A DNA stretch of 64,000 nt from Clavulina sp. PMI_390 (lineage: Eukaryota; Basidiomycota; Agaricomycetes; Cantharellales; Hydnaceae), in contig WIDE01000023.1 in assembly GCA_015039315.1 (NCBI GenBank), positions 266,361 to 330,360 of the forward strand, written 5' to 3'. Of the stretch, positions 38,399-49,970 are shown piece after piece (position 1 is the first letter of the stretch; every line of letters starts with the position of its first letter). The notes below the pieces were generated by a model. That model searched no databases. It was not told the DNA's origin and saw only the letters and a list, made by a program, of their open reading frames with translations. The position numbers and the translations under genes were made by a program.

Positions 38399-39760
38399 TC
38401 AGGCGTTTGGCTCTGGTGCAATAAGGTCTTGGTAACTGGCAATGTCGTGCGCCTGCTCCCATGGGTCCTTGTTGTAGCGTACAGTCCATTGTTTGGAAAG
38501 TAAGACGTGGTTCTTAGCGGCAAGGACAGCGACGTGGGTCATGGGACGTACGTGCTGAAGCAAGGCGACGCGGTAGTGAAGGATAGGACGGCCTATCCCA
38601 GATTGTATTTTCTTGATCTTCCAAGCCCAAGTTAACGAGTCGTCTTCCCCTTCAACTTGTTCCTGAATATGGCAAACCTCGAGCTCCTCAAGCGATGTCA
38701 AGTGGGCAAACAAAGTTCGGGAAAACGATCCTGGGTCTGACACCACAAGCCGTAGGAGGCGTATCGACCGTATCCGACTCAGGAGTGGGACGTCTGAGTC
38801 AACCGGGCGCCGTTGAGAAACCTTCACTATCGAGGAAAGGAGGGCTTCTTCCTCCGTTTGTGGGGAATTAGACCCGTGGAGACCATCATACGCCATGATC
38901 GTTATTTCGAATAAGCCAAGATATGGGAGGTCTGAGACCAGCAACTCTCTCACTAGTGTAGCGGGCGGAATTCCGCCTTCGGGCTGAGTCCTGAACCTGC
39001 ACACGAGCTTCCTCAAAGTGCGGGAGTGGTGTACGATGTTGGAAAGTAGATCAGCAAGTGATCTTGGGTAGTAGATCTGGCCAAGTTCTATCGAGATATT
39101 CTCCAGGGGAGAGGCCAGGGCCAGTCTAAGGTCCTTGTATTTGATGGCCGAGAAGGACTTAAGCATGTGATGTGAGTAGTACTCCCCTGTGTTCTCATCA
39201 TCATCATCATCATCATCATCATCGAGAAGGGGACATAGAAGCCTAAGCTTCTCTAATCCAGGATAGATTGTCGTGAGATACCTCCTGAATATCGTGCGCG
39301 AAACTCTGTTGTGTGAAAGCTGGCTATAGGTATAGAAAACAAGTGATTTGACAGATGGGAGAGGGGGAGCTTCGCATAGTCGGACTATAGGGTTGAACCT
39401 TTTCCAAGTGTTTTCTTGGACGTTGAATCCCAATTGCAACTCCCGGAGAGCAGGCATCTGGTACAAGCATTGCACCATCTCATCGAATTTCGTAACTTCA
39501 GCAGCGAGGCTTGCGGACTCGCTGTATCGGACCCTGATCGTGGCGGAATGTGTGGCTTGAAACCGCCGAGCCGCAAGCTTGACCATAGCTCCATGATCTA
39601 TAACACCCTCACTTGTCAATGATCTCAAGGCTACATTGCTCCACAACCACCGATCAGCTTCAAGCTGCATGGCACTACATGCAAGAGTGGCAGACTTGAG
39701 ATCCTCAAACCTTGTATATTGAAGGACGGATGCGATTGTCTCCCATGGAAGGCGAGTCAT
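38399..39760 (-). CDS. F-box protein
   Basis: A single open frame of 453 residues. The N-terminus reads MTRLPWETIASVLQYTRFED, then LKSATLACSAMQLEADRWLW: an F-box-like start (LP.E....VL, then C....A...LW) of the kind that docks to Skp1 in SCF ubiquitin ligases. The rest is leucine-rich and irregular, resembling the degenerate LRR-like tails of the expanded agaricomycete F-box families. An eight-residue Asp run near residue 185 is encoded by an ATC/GAT microsatellite (about 39197-39223). No target can be inferred. Confidence 0.7.
   Translation of the reverse strand: MTRLPWETIASVLQYTRFEDLKSATLACSAMQLEADRWLWSNVALRSLTSEGVIDHGAMVKLAARRFQATHSATIRVRYSESASLAAEVTKFDEMVQCLYQMPALRELQLGFNVQENTWKRFNPIVRLCEAPPLPSVKSLVFYTYSQLSHNRVSRTIFRRYLTTIYPGLEKLRLLCPLLDDDDDDDDDENTGEYYSHHMLKSFSAIKYKDLRLALASPLENISIELGQIYYPRSLADLLSNIVHHSRTLRKLVCRFRTQPEGGIPPATLVRELLVSDLPYLGLFEITIMAYDGLHGSNSPQTEEEALLSSIVKVSQRRPVDSDVPLLSRIRSIRLLRLVVSDPGSFSRTLFAHLTSLEELEVCHIQEQVEGEDDSLTWAWKIKKIQSGIGRPILHYRVALLQHVRPMTHVAVLAAKNHVLLSKQWTVRYNKDPWEQAHDIASYQDLIAPEPNA
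39197..39223. repeat. (TCA)n microsatellite encoding an Asp run
   Basis: About nine perfect tca/atc repeats on the plus strand, inside the F-box gene, giving consecutive GAT/GAC codons. Confidence 0.85.
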
Positions 39761-40033
39761 GGTCGAGGGTTTGTGGTCAGAACCGTGGTAGCAGTTAGTT
39801 CATGACTCTGCTGGCATACTGATCACATGACATGAATACACCTCAAGGACTCATGAACGGAACCTCACGTCCCAAGATATCACGCTAATGTAACTAATAT
39901 TTGGGTGATTTTGAGATACATACAGAGTGGGGAAGGGTCATATCATCATCATAAGGACATCATAGTCATACACATTCATGATTTTAGAACGGGGATTAGC
40001 TGAATATCAGGGAGCACAGACCATCGGCGCTCA

Positions 40034-43000
40034 TCAAGCGGCATCGTTGCGCCAACGGATGACCTTGCCGTGTCGGAGCTGAGCCTTGATCTCTGTTTGG
40101 CAGTCCTTGTTCGTGTCTATTACGGTCAAGGGCGTCAGCACTGTGTCTCAAAAAGTGTGGGAGCTTAGCAAGAGGATCGGCTCAATACTCACAGACTCTG
40201 AGGCCAAGGGCCAACTCGTCGTCGTCGCCTCCCTAATAAGCGAAAAATGAGATATGGCCAGTTAGCGCAAGTCACAATAATGACCAAAAGACACGGGAGA
40301 TAAAATTGAAAAAAAAAACGAAGAGAGGAATGGGGGTTGGACGTACCGAGTATCCAGAGTCCACGTTGCTTGCATCGGCAGGGGTCACGATTGCTAGCAT
40401 ATTGTGAGTTGGGAGATGGGTCTTGTAGCTGACACCGCCCGCATAGCAGTTAGGGCAGAAGTCAAAGTTGGGGCATGTAGCTCTGTTTTGTGCGCAGATA
40501 GATGAGAAGCGTCAGCGTCATCCCCATACATAGAGGAGCAAATAAATGGATCCCAGCCTGGATCAACAGAAGGGAAGACGTACTCCATGCACTTGTATCG
40601 GATGCCCACGATTGGGTTGGTCCCACAGCCATCACATGCGACTCCTTCATGAACAGCTGGAGGTCCCTCCGCTTCCTCTTCCTCCTCCTCTTCTTCCTCC
40701 GCCTCCGCCTCAGCCTCGCCCTCACCTTCGCCTTCGGCCTCAGATTCCTCTCCTTCATTGGCTTCGGCTTTTGTGCCTTCATCCGCGGCATCGGCGTCGA
40801 CCACGTTCTCGGCGGCATCCTCAGTCTCGGCTTCAACCTCAGCCTCTTCTTCCTCTTCCTCCTCTTCACCTGAAGCTGGAGGAGCACCAGGAGTGACAGG
40901 CTTCTTCCTCTCCATGGCGGAGCGCTCGTGAGCCTCCACCTCGATTTCATGGAGATCGCGACCAGCAAATGTGTCGAGAGGACGGCGGAGAAGATTGTCA
41001 TATTGGCTAAAGGAAGGTAAGCATGAGTCATCGTGCTATATGACGATCCAAGGAGGGTGGCTCACTCGGCATTGAAATCTGGTGCGTTCCAAGTAAAATA
41101 GAGATAAGAAACATGGACCATGTAGAGCAAGAGGACGCAGAGGACGCACTAGACACGATCGACAAGCTCTCAGCCCCTCGGGTCAATACAGCACCCAGCT
41201 TGCGCAAATTCCACTTGCCAGCGCTTGTGCTCTCAGACACATAGTTCTATAGCAATTGCAAGTCAGCACATCACAACTTGGAAGAAGAGGGACAACGAAC
41301 ACTGGGCCTGAAGCGATTTCGGTCAGCGCGAACATGGACCACATACTCCCCTTCCTCCAAATCCACTTCGGCATTGACGCTGCGCCCAAAGAGGACCGAG
41401 GATGAGGAGTTGACAACAATCTTCTTCTCTCCCCTTTTGAAAACCTTGAAGTCAAGTTGATATTGACTGGAGCCAGATACTTCATTGAAGAAGCGAGTAT
41501 CGAGCTGAGCAAGAACAATGACGGCCTTCGAGGCCGTGGGCATCGAAAAGGTGACTGTAAGTCAAGCCTTAGCTAGGGTTACCATAAAGAAAGAGAAAAC
41601 TTAAGATACGCACAAGAAACATCGCCATAGTCCCAAGCAGTGCCCACGGCCCTCATGGTCGCGTTGACCCAGAGGGAGCTCATGACCCAATTAGAGTCAA
41701 AGAGCCTCACACGATCAATGGTCGTCCACACATCAAGGAAATCGTCATAGGTCATGACAAAGGCTCCGTCGTCACCAAACTTATGTTTCAATTCCTCAAG
41801 GGCGGGCAACCATTCGGACGTCCACTCTTTGCTACCGTCAGACCAGCGTCCATTCCCTGATCGACAGACAAGTATCAGCGACAAATTCATTCCATTAGAA
41901 GAGGAAAAAGACATACACTCGCTATCGCCCCAAGGATTCCTGACGCGCACAAATCGTTTACCGCGAACTTCAGCGGCAGAGATGACAGAGTAAGCATGGC
42001 CACGCATCAGGCCATTGACAGTAGCAACAGTTGCTTCAGGAACCTCGTCGATCGAACAGGTGAATAAGCGATCTTCATCAGCTCGAAGGAGCTCTTCCGT
42101 CCAGAAACGGTCAGTGTCGAGGATGTCCTATGAAGAGCAGACCAATAGACCCCTTAGTGCCCAGCCCAGAACCACCCGCCAACATGCTACTTGCCTTGAC
42201 ATGCATGGAAGTAGAAACACCGCTAATTTCGGGTTGGGCCCCGTCAGTTTACACACACAGACGGTACAGCAGCAGAGGCCTACCCAGTCAAATCTTCAAT
42301 GCACTCCGCTGGCTGACCGCCATCCAGTGACGCGTAATCACCATGGAACTTCGCAAACGCTTTCTCGATAAGTGGTCTGATCAAATGACCCTGTCAGAGC
42401 ATATCCAACGGACCGACGGCAGCAGAACTTACACCCAGGTTTCGTTCTCAGTCCCGCTCTTCGCGAAGTACAGACTTTTACCTCCCATCCTTGCGGTCCT
42501 ATTGTACTTGTCTCTATCGAGGTGGTACAGGTTCCTTTCCTATCCAGTGTCGTGGGAGGTTACAGGGGCACGAGTTAAGGAGATAGGATCATGACGAGGA
42601 GCTTACCCTAGCAGTCAGTTGTTCAAACTGAGGAATGGAAGTATACAGCAGGCTAGAAGGAAGGATGAGTCCAGAATAGTTGGCCCACGGAAGGAACCAG
42701 CACGCAGCACGTACTCATCGATCTGCAAATGCAAAGTTAGAATCCTTATCACAGCCAGTTATTTCTTCAAAGGACGACTCACAATGACATCCTTCCAAAT
42801 ACCATCTCGCATGAAGATGAAACCGTAAACTCCGACTTGCTCATCTCGGGCGACGCACACTTTCTCAATCAGGTCGTCTCGGCACGCAACCGTCGCCGCG
42901 CCAGAGAGGAACCAGCAATCACCGAGCCTGCCTTGGACAATGTCGCCTTCGTTGGCACCATCGATGAAGAACTCGGGTTTTTTGTAGATTTGAGTAACAC

Positions 43001-43558
43001 GGCGAACCTGGAAAGTACAAGATGAGCACTTGTGCAACGCAGAACTCTGTTCAGGCTTACATCAGAGGGAGTTGCCTTCTCGCCCTCGTCCGTGTCAAGA
43101 CTGTGGAGGCAGCGGGGCTTGTCTTCCTCGAGGTCAAACTCATTATCTCTGGAAGACATCGATCCGATCACGCATGAGAGATCATGCTTTAGTGCAGAGG
43201 CATTGATTACCAGCGTACCTGAACCTAACGTTTCGCGCCCTGCACTCTTCCGCGATTTCTTGCACTTTGGTCTTCACGCGTTCATACGCCGCTTCGAGCT
43301 CGGCGCTCACAAAGATCCTGGATAAATCATGGCGACAACATGTATGAGAGGAGATGGAGGCGCGCTGGAAGGGTGATGGGAGCTAGCTACATACCCGGCT
43401 TGTTGCTTATGCTTGGGGAACTTGGCTCCGCTTACATCCTTTGCGGCCTGCTTGGCTTTGGCGGTTTTAGCGAAGCCTTGCACAGATTCCGCAGGAGGCT
43501 CGGGACGCTTGGCGGGTGTATCGACGAGCAATGCGGCCTTCTTGGCGGAGCGCGGCAT
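40034..43558 (-). CDS. Calpain-family cysteine protease with C-terminal ZZ zinc finger
   Basis: Eighteen exons, in transcript order: 43395-43558, 43219-43317, 43061-43148, 42783-43007, 42715-42722, 42607-42652, 42433-42539, 42284-42376, 42195-42222, 41917-42127, 41614-41856, 41301-41554, 41150-41246, 41066-41078, 40584-41006, 40347-40482, 40193-40232, 40034-40116; about 785 residues. The catalytic triad is intact: QGRLGDCWFLSG (C148), MRGHAYSV (H330) and RVRNPWG (N350). A C2-like beta-sandwich region follows (FNEVSGSSQYQLDFKVFK), then an acidic stretch of almost pure Glu/Ala/Asp (about residues 565-650). A ZZ finger comes next (VACDGCGTNPIVGIRYKC, then TCPNFDFCPNC). Calpains cleave proteins in a limited, regulatory way (known). 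Exons of 8 and 13 nt and one GC-AG intron (42128-42194) are needed to keep the frame. The large number of introns is unusual for this window. Confidence 0.88.
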
Positions 43559-46500
43559 CCTGATATACGAGAAGACTGCACGGAGAAGGTTGAGAAGAAG
43601 GTTTAGGATGGAGGGGCGAGGCAGGGTGGAAGATGAGGGAAGGGCAGCGATCTTTCGCTCGAATTTAAGCCTGACGGGCCTCTATTCATAGTTTGTTGTT
43701 GGAAATGAGGATGAATTGCGGAGGCCTCCAGAAGGAAGGATGGGAACGTGTGGAACGCGCGTCCCACTCAGATTCTGATCAATGCGATGGCATTTGTTAT
43801 TCATCCAGGGTCCAAGTGACTATATGGAGGACATAGTTCGGCAGTAGGACCCAAAGATGTAGCGATCGGTGGCGTTTGGTGCAAAAACTCGAGGCCGAGA
43901 CAGACACCCGCCGAGTCAAACAATGAAAACCCCACATCTTTTGACAGGATCAGAATGCGGCGCGTTCCTACATAATTCAATGCAGATCTTCGATTGTAAC
44001 AGCCGAGATCGGGCCCGCTGGTATTGGAACTGAAAATGTTAGCGCCCATCTGTCAAAATTCTGAATGAGCATACACAATGAAGCATCGCTTTGTAGTTTA
44101 CCGCATGAAAGGATCAAGCAACCTGAGCTGTGTAGAGGAGGTCGTAAATATATCTTGGCTCAGATGGCTATGTTCATTTCCGTGTACTCCCCGAATTCGT
44201 TGCACTGAATTGGTGTAGAGTCCAGTTATTTCGTGGTTGGTGTTCATTCAACACTCCTTGACAACACGTTAACTCTCAGGCAGGGATGATTATGGGCTGA
44301 GCTGGACTCTATCGTGTCCCAAACTCTACTCATATGTCCCTGAAACGTGTGAATCCCTGGTTCTATCTATTCAAATAGTTTGGGCGCTTTTGATTTTTCA
44401 ATTTAGGTTGTCGAAATGTGTAGCTCAGCACTCTTACTTCTGCTGTCAAATCTGTCCTACCATATCGCGATGTTATTTTGAGCATTGCGTCGAGGCTTGA
44501 CTTGATGCTCTAAGTTGGGCAAAGGGTTCCATTTCCCTCGGCTTCTGTGCCAAGCTTTATCATAACGTGGCCGAAGCCACCAAACTGGCCACTACCAACT
44601 GGATGCAGGCACACATCGAAAAGAGTGTGATCATAAAGACGTTCCACATGAATATGAGGTCCGTGGAGGATTTTTGGGCGCTAGGGGAACAAATCTTTCG
44701 TCTCACCGATGTTATCCTTACATAGCTCGACCTATACTCGCAAAACTGAACACCCGTGTCCACCCCATTCGTGATTGAAACTATATGAGGGCAGAATAAG
44801 TGGGCCAGAAGCGAGAGAGAATAGATTCCGTGCGATGGAACACACCTCAAGCGCACTGCTGCTGTTAGATAGAGATTGCTGCCCTACTCCCTGAGCTCTG
44901 CGTCCACTTGATAGTTAATCTCTGGGACAAAATACCAGCCCACGCATAGCTGAATATATCCGAGTATTCTGGTGCGCAGATTCCCGTTGCGGTGCTTTTT
45001 GGACCTGCACATGCGAGAGGGCGCAGGGAAAGAACGGAACAATTCACAGACGCTTGAATATTGCATTTCAAAAGAAGCCCTATTCGATGGGTTAGTAAGA
45101 TGAGCTTCACATGACGCAAGAGGCCACACGGTTATAGCCACTGGTGGCGTGTTCTCTCGAGGTCAGTGCTGCCCGAACCTGACAGGGACGTCCGCTGGGG
45201 TTCTACACAGGTTTGGAGTCGAAGACACTTTCTCCTGAGCTGCTCGTGTCCTCCGAGTCAGGTCGTAGAGGCTTGAAAAGGGTATAGCGGAGATACTGGG
45301 CAGTAGGCTGTGTGTGTACCTGCCTCGACGGCTAACCTTGCTCCAAGCAGTGCCACCGCTAACCGTTCGCCTCGTGTTGTGGACCCTCTAGGACAGCGAA
45401 GTATTTGGGATCTTACGGCCTTGCTGCGTCTAGGGTTGACGGCAGTTGAGATCGATGGGGAGGTAGGAGTGCCTGATCGATGTGCAAACATCCTATGAGC
45501 TCTACATTAGATTTCTTGCCTGCCCTAGACCTGCTGGACGCCACGGGATCGTGATGCGAGGGATAGGGATCTTTCAAATGATCAGACAGGTGCATGCGAA
45601 GGCTCGATTTCATCTCGCGAAATAATAATTCTGTTCGAGCGCCCAGCGCTTCATTCAGAAAGAAACGTCTCCCTCAGCCGGTCGATGCGCTAAATGGATA
45701 ATAGGTCATGTGCACGAGCAGAGTGCTCCATGAGGTGTTGTAGGCATGCGGTGCTGTGGGAGTGGTGCAGTATGAGGTAGATCTGCTTGGGGAGTGCACA
45801 ACGCAAAGAAACACTGCCACTTCCGCATCTCAGGAGATGTGGCTGCCCTAGGCACAAAAAGAGGGTCTTAGCAAGTGAATTATGACCTAAAAGGTGAGAA
45901 AGCCGCTCCGTAAAAATAACATTGTAACATCCGTCCAACTCCCATGTGTCTGATCGGTTCAACAGCATCGGGTCACTCACTCAAATAATTCGAATGACAC
46001 CTGGAAGCACTGGTATTGCCCTCGTTTCAGCCCTCACTAACGCCTCAGGCCAGGGAATGGTGGGGACCTTGTCCACTATGCACAAACACTGGAATAATTG
46101 AACCTTGTTATGAACAGAGCTAATATGCAATGTTAGAGAAGCGAGGGCCCAGTGATCCTTCTATTTATCAACGGTTTCAGTGTATACCTTGGCGAAGGCC
46201 CTGTCGGTTGGGGTGGGTTGAGGCCTTGGGGCATAAGGGTCAAGCACAACGTCTGGTAAGTTACCACGTCGATCCTAGATTTCGGTTCCCAACCAGGGCC
46301 TCAACGAACACCTCAATGGCAGTGAAATAGGCAAACCAGTGGAAAAAAAAATAGTATTGCTAGAGCATTCTAACTTCCTTGGGGGGGGGGGGGGGGGAGG
46401 CTGGGCAGGTATGCACAGCTTGTCGACTATGCCATTACCCGAAGCCGATGCCATGATTCTGAATTTCATTCAGAGACGATAAGAGGATGAATAGATGTTG

Positions 46501-46985
46501 GTGCCGATTTCGTGGCAAAGTAGGTTGCAACTGGTTGGTCGGAGGATTCCTGTGTCAACACTCAATCTTTGCTCCGTCTGTACCGCCAGAAGCTCACAAC
46601 AGAACTCATAGCATGGAGGAAGGATGGGCGTTACTTGATACTACGACCCAGAGGCTTTGCAGAGAACGACTGTGGTAGATCACGATACTCCCATGTTTCA
46701 TGAGTTGGGAAGTGAGGAGGGCCGAACAGGTTCCTGTGACTCACACGACACTGCACATTAATCATAAAGCCCTACGAGGTATCAAATACAATGACGAGAC
46801 ATTGATCTGGGCCTTCTTAATGAGAAAATACATCGGTAGTGAGCTACCATGGCCTGTTAAGGGTGGTTCGGGTTTCGGAGCATCAGTGCGTGACTTGTTG
46901 TGTCCGGAGCATCGAGGGAATTCCAGGTCGTGTGCTCACGTTTCCGCAACTTTCTGCTGGTCCCGCCCACCAACTTTTCATCTCG
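43559..46985. other. 3.4-kb region without recognisable genes
   Basis: Only short, unlinked frames on both strands and no domain motif, tRNA or clear transposon protein. A 17-base G run occurs at 46381-46397. It may hold non-coding transcripts or decayed mobile sequence, but I see no terminal repeats that would show this. Confidence 0.45.
46381..46397. repeat. Homopolymer G run (17 bases)
   Basis: A pure run of G on the plus strand in a gene-free region. Its length may be unreliable because homopolymers are error-prone. Confidence 0.8.
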
Positions 46986-48956
46986 ATGCGGCCCAATTTT
47001 CTCTACACAGCGCTTAATGCGCTAGCTCCGCTCAGTGCACTTGCTGCTCCTGCTCAACAACCACTATCAGATACATGTGGCAACCTGCTCGATGTGTCAA
47101 CCAACTCTCCTCATTGCCAGGCACAATATGTCCAGGCCACACGCTTCAACACATCGTCAATAGAAGAAACGATGGAAATATTAAAATACGCTCAGGTGTG
47201 TGCCTTGAACACACTAGTCATTTTAGCAGAGCTTGCCTCTGATCGTTCGTCTGACTGGCCACCCTTTTCACGAATGATAGGCCGCTGGGGCAGACGTGTG
47301 GAGTGCGACACCAGATCATGTGGACATCCACTTCGCCTCGTCTCAGCTGCCTTCGCAATTGTCATCCTTCCCTCAAACATCCTTCTCAGTGGAAATTCCT
47401 CCCCCTACCCCCTCACCCCTCCGCCCTCCATCCCCACATCGAACCCCCTGGGATCTCGAGCACCTCGATTCTGGCTTCCACTCATCCTACCATCGATTTG
47501 AAGATATTGTTGAATTTATCGATGAGCTGGCTCGGACATTTCCGAGATTAGTGGAGTTGGTGCGAGTGGGTCAGACCGCGGAGGGGCGGGAAATCTTGGG
47601 GATCAAAATTGAAGAGGTACGAGTTTCTCCTTCTCGTTATCTACCACGAGGCTAATTAACTATCTTCTCCGGTTAATGTTGAATGTCGCGTGCTTCTTAT
47701 TTTTTGTGTTGCTATCTTTCATTCATCCCCATTTCATAGCCCGGGAACCGGAAGATTCGCCCCCGGGTCGTCATTCAAGGTGCCCAGCACGCGCGCGATG
47801 TGAGTTCAGGCTTCTCGCACGTTCTTGCGCTCTTCCAGTTCGCTTACGACATGGTACGGATAACGCGTGATAACAGTGGATCGCAATCTCAGCTGCGCTT
47901 TACTTTGCCCACTCGCTGGTGGTATTACCATCGGAAAAGGGTTCGCACACCACGCTGCTGGAAGATCTGGTGAGCCTCAGTACACGGTACACTGTCTTGG
48001 AGCCCGTCAATAACGTGGTTCTCCGCAGGCCTTCACGATCATTCCTGTGCCAAACCCAGACGGCTACGCCTACACTTGGGACCATGATCGACTTTGGTAC
48101 AAGAATCGGCTCTACGAACCTAATGCACAGTGCACTGGTATCGACATGAATCGTAATTGGGTATGTCGCAGTCTATCAGTGCTTCGTTGGTTTGTTATTC
48201 ACGCTATGTCGTCGTGTGGTCCAGGGCTTCCAATGGGAAGAGAGTGGTGATCCTTGCCACCACTGGTACGGAGGCGCGCGGCCATTCGAGGCGCCAGAAG
48301 TCGATGCTCTTGCTGCTTATATTGAGCGGACACCAAATATCAAGATGTTTATCGACTTGCGGAGCTATGGCCAAATGCGTACGTCTGATAGACTCCGCTA
48401 ATCCCTCAACATTGTCTGACGAACCTGAATTCATGGTAATTTTTGACAGTGATGTATCCATTCTCCTACTCATGCGATGCGCTTCCTGCACACGCTGAGG
48501 ACTTGATTGAGGCCGCTTTGGGAGCTGCAAAGGCGAATAAAGCAGTGCATGGGATGACTGTTGCGACAGGTTCCGCTTGCGAGCTCTTATATCCGTACGT
48601 CGCTCCCATGTTCCTCTCTTGCTTATCAGTTTGGCTGACGCTCTGATCAGAGCGCCTGGGAATGTGATCGACTGGGCATATGCAGAGGCTGGAATCCCAT
48701 TCTCGTATAGTGTCTCACTGAGAGATACGGGGACTGTAAGTGGCCACTTATCGCGCTCATCTTCCGATATTTTGGTTTGGTGATTGATGATCTCGTAATA
48801 CAGTATGGTTTCTTGCTGCCAGCAACATATATCCGTCCTGTTGGAGAGGAGAATTCTGCCCTTCTTCATTCACTTAGCCGATGGTTTGCTAAAGTAAAAT
48901 TCTCCCCTCTACATGCTGGCTCGTTCTAACCTCTAACTCTACAGAACAAGCTTTGA
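46986..48956 (+). CDS. ECM14-like M14 carboxypeptidase, catalytically inactive
   Basis: Exons: 46986-47195, 47281-47616, 47740-47799, 47877-47969, 48029-48160, 48225-48378, 48450-48594, 48651-48735, 48804-48893 and 48945-48956, giving about 438 residues. If the last intron is not spliced, the frame ends at 48929 instead. A signal peptide and an M14 propeptide (ADVWSATPDHVDIHF) precede the peptidase fold: GYAYTWDHDRLWYKNR, GIDMNRNW, YGFLLPA. All key catalytic positions have changed. HxxE is HARD (Glu to Asp, residue 202), the third zinc ligand His is Arg (IDLRSYGQM, R323), and the catalytic Glu of xELRDTG is Ser (VSLRDTG, S399). Yeast Ecm14 is likewise an inactive secreted M14 protein linked to cell-wall biology (known). 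A structural or binding role is likely here. Confidence 0.85.
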
Positions 48957-49970
48957 TTAAAAGGTCATAGCAAAAATTAGTGCTGTTGGGTTCGTTGGAT
49001 CGCAGTTTTTCTTGTTGTTGTTTCAGTTCGTCTTGTTTGGCTTCTGGCAGAGCACTGATATTCTCTGCTGGTTAAAAAGGTTTCTTTTGGCTATTTTTGC
49101 TCTGTTGTACCACTAATATCCCTGTATCATACGATTTCTGCCAGTATCTGTTTGATTTTTACGATTGCTCTGGGTTATCTTTGTCAGACCCACTCCCGGG
49201 TTCGGTTTCCTGGGAGCCTCTTGTTGTTGAGCTCATCTTGTCGGCTTTGAGAGTGCCTTCACCCTGAACAACAAGCTGATTCTTCTATGCAAGGTCGCAA
49301 CACACTGATATTGACATACACCACCAACGGATGTCTCTATCTAGAACGACGGGACCCATCATGGATGCGATCAGAAATAACCGAAGACATAGTACACGTC
49401 CTGGTGATAGGCCGAGGTCACACAACCACACGGCAGGTTGTGATTGATGCCCGTGTTTGTTGCTGTTTGGCCTAACGAACATCATGATGCATCTGCAACC
49501 ATAGACGCACTGACGCCGTTCAATACTATTTACCCATTATTCTGAGGCAGTGAACCCTGCTGGGCGTGAAACGGCTCAAACGTGATCTAGGCTGCCTGAA
49601 TACCATCAGTGATGCGTCCTTGGCACCACCAAAAATAACCTCGTACCCTGAGTTGAGAAACTATAAGACCATGCCGGGGTGGGGCTCATGCTCCTCACTC
49701 ACCCAGTCAACTCCACTCCTCTCTAGCTCCTTTCGTTCTTCTTCGAGACACTTGTGCACCGGTTGCAGTAAGTGGTCAATCATCTGCGACAATCGCCAGC
49801 CGACTCACCCTTGCTACTTCTCCTCTAGCTTGTCGTTTATTTCAAGCTTTACTACTTCACCAGCGTGCACTTTGACAGTCGCCCTTAATCTCTTTTCTGC
49901 TCATCTCGTTTAACGACCCCTTACTCACACTCTCACTCAACCTTTCATTCCTCCAACTTCTTCATTCAAT
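48957..49970. other. Intergenic upstream of the repeat-precursor gene
   Basis: No gene recognised. The last 300 bases are CT-rich, as expected for the leader of a strongly expressed gene. TATAAG at 49662 is a possible but distant TATA element. Confidence 0.5.

Noticed and set aside
45258..45491. Short minus-strand frame in the gene-free region
   Set aside because: No motif and no linked exons; its length is expected by chance.
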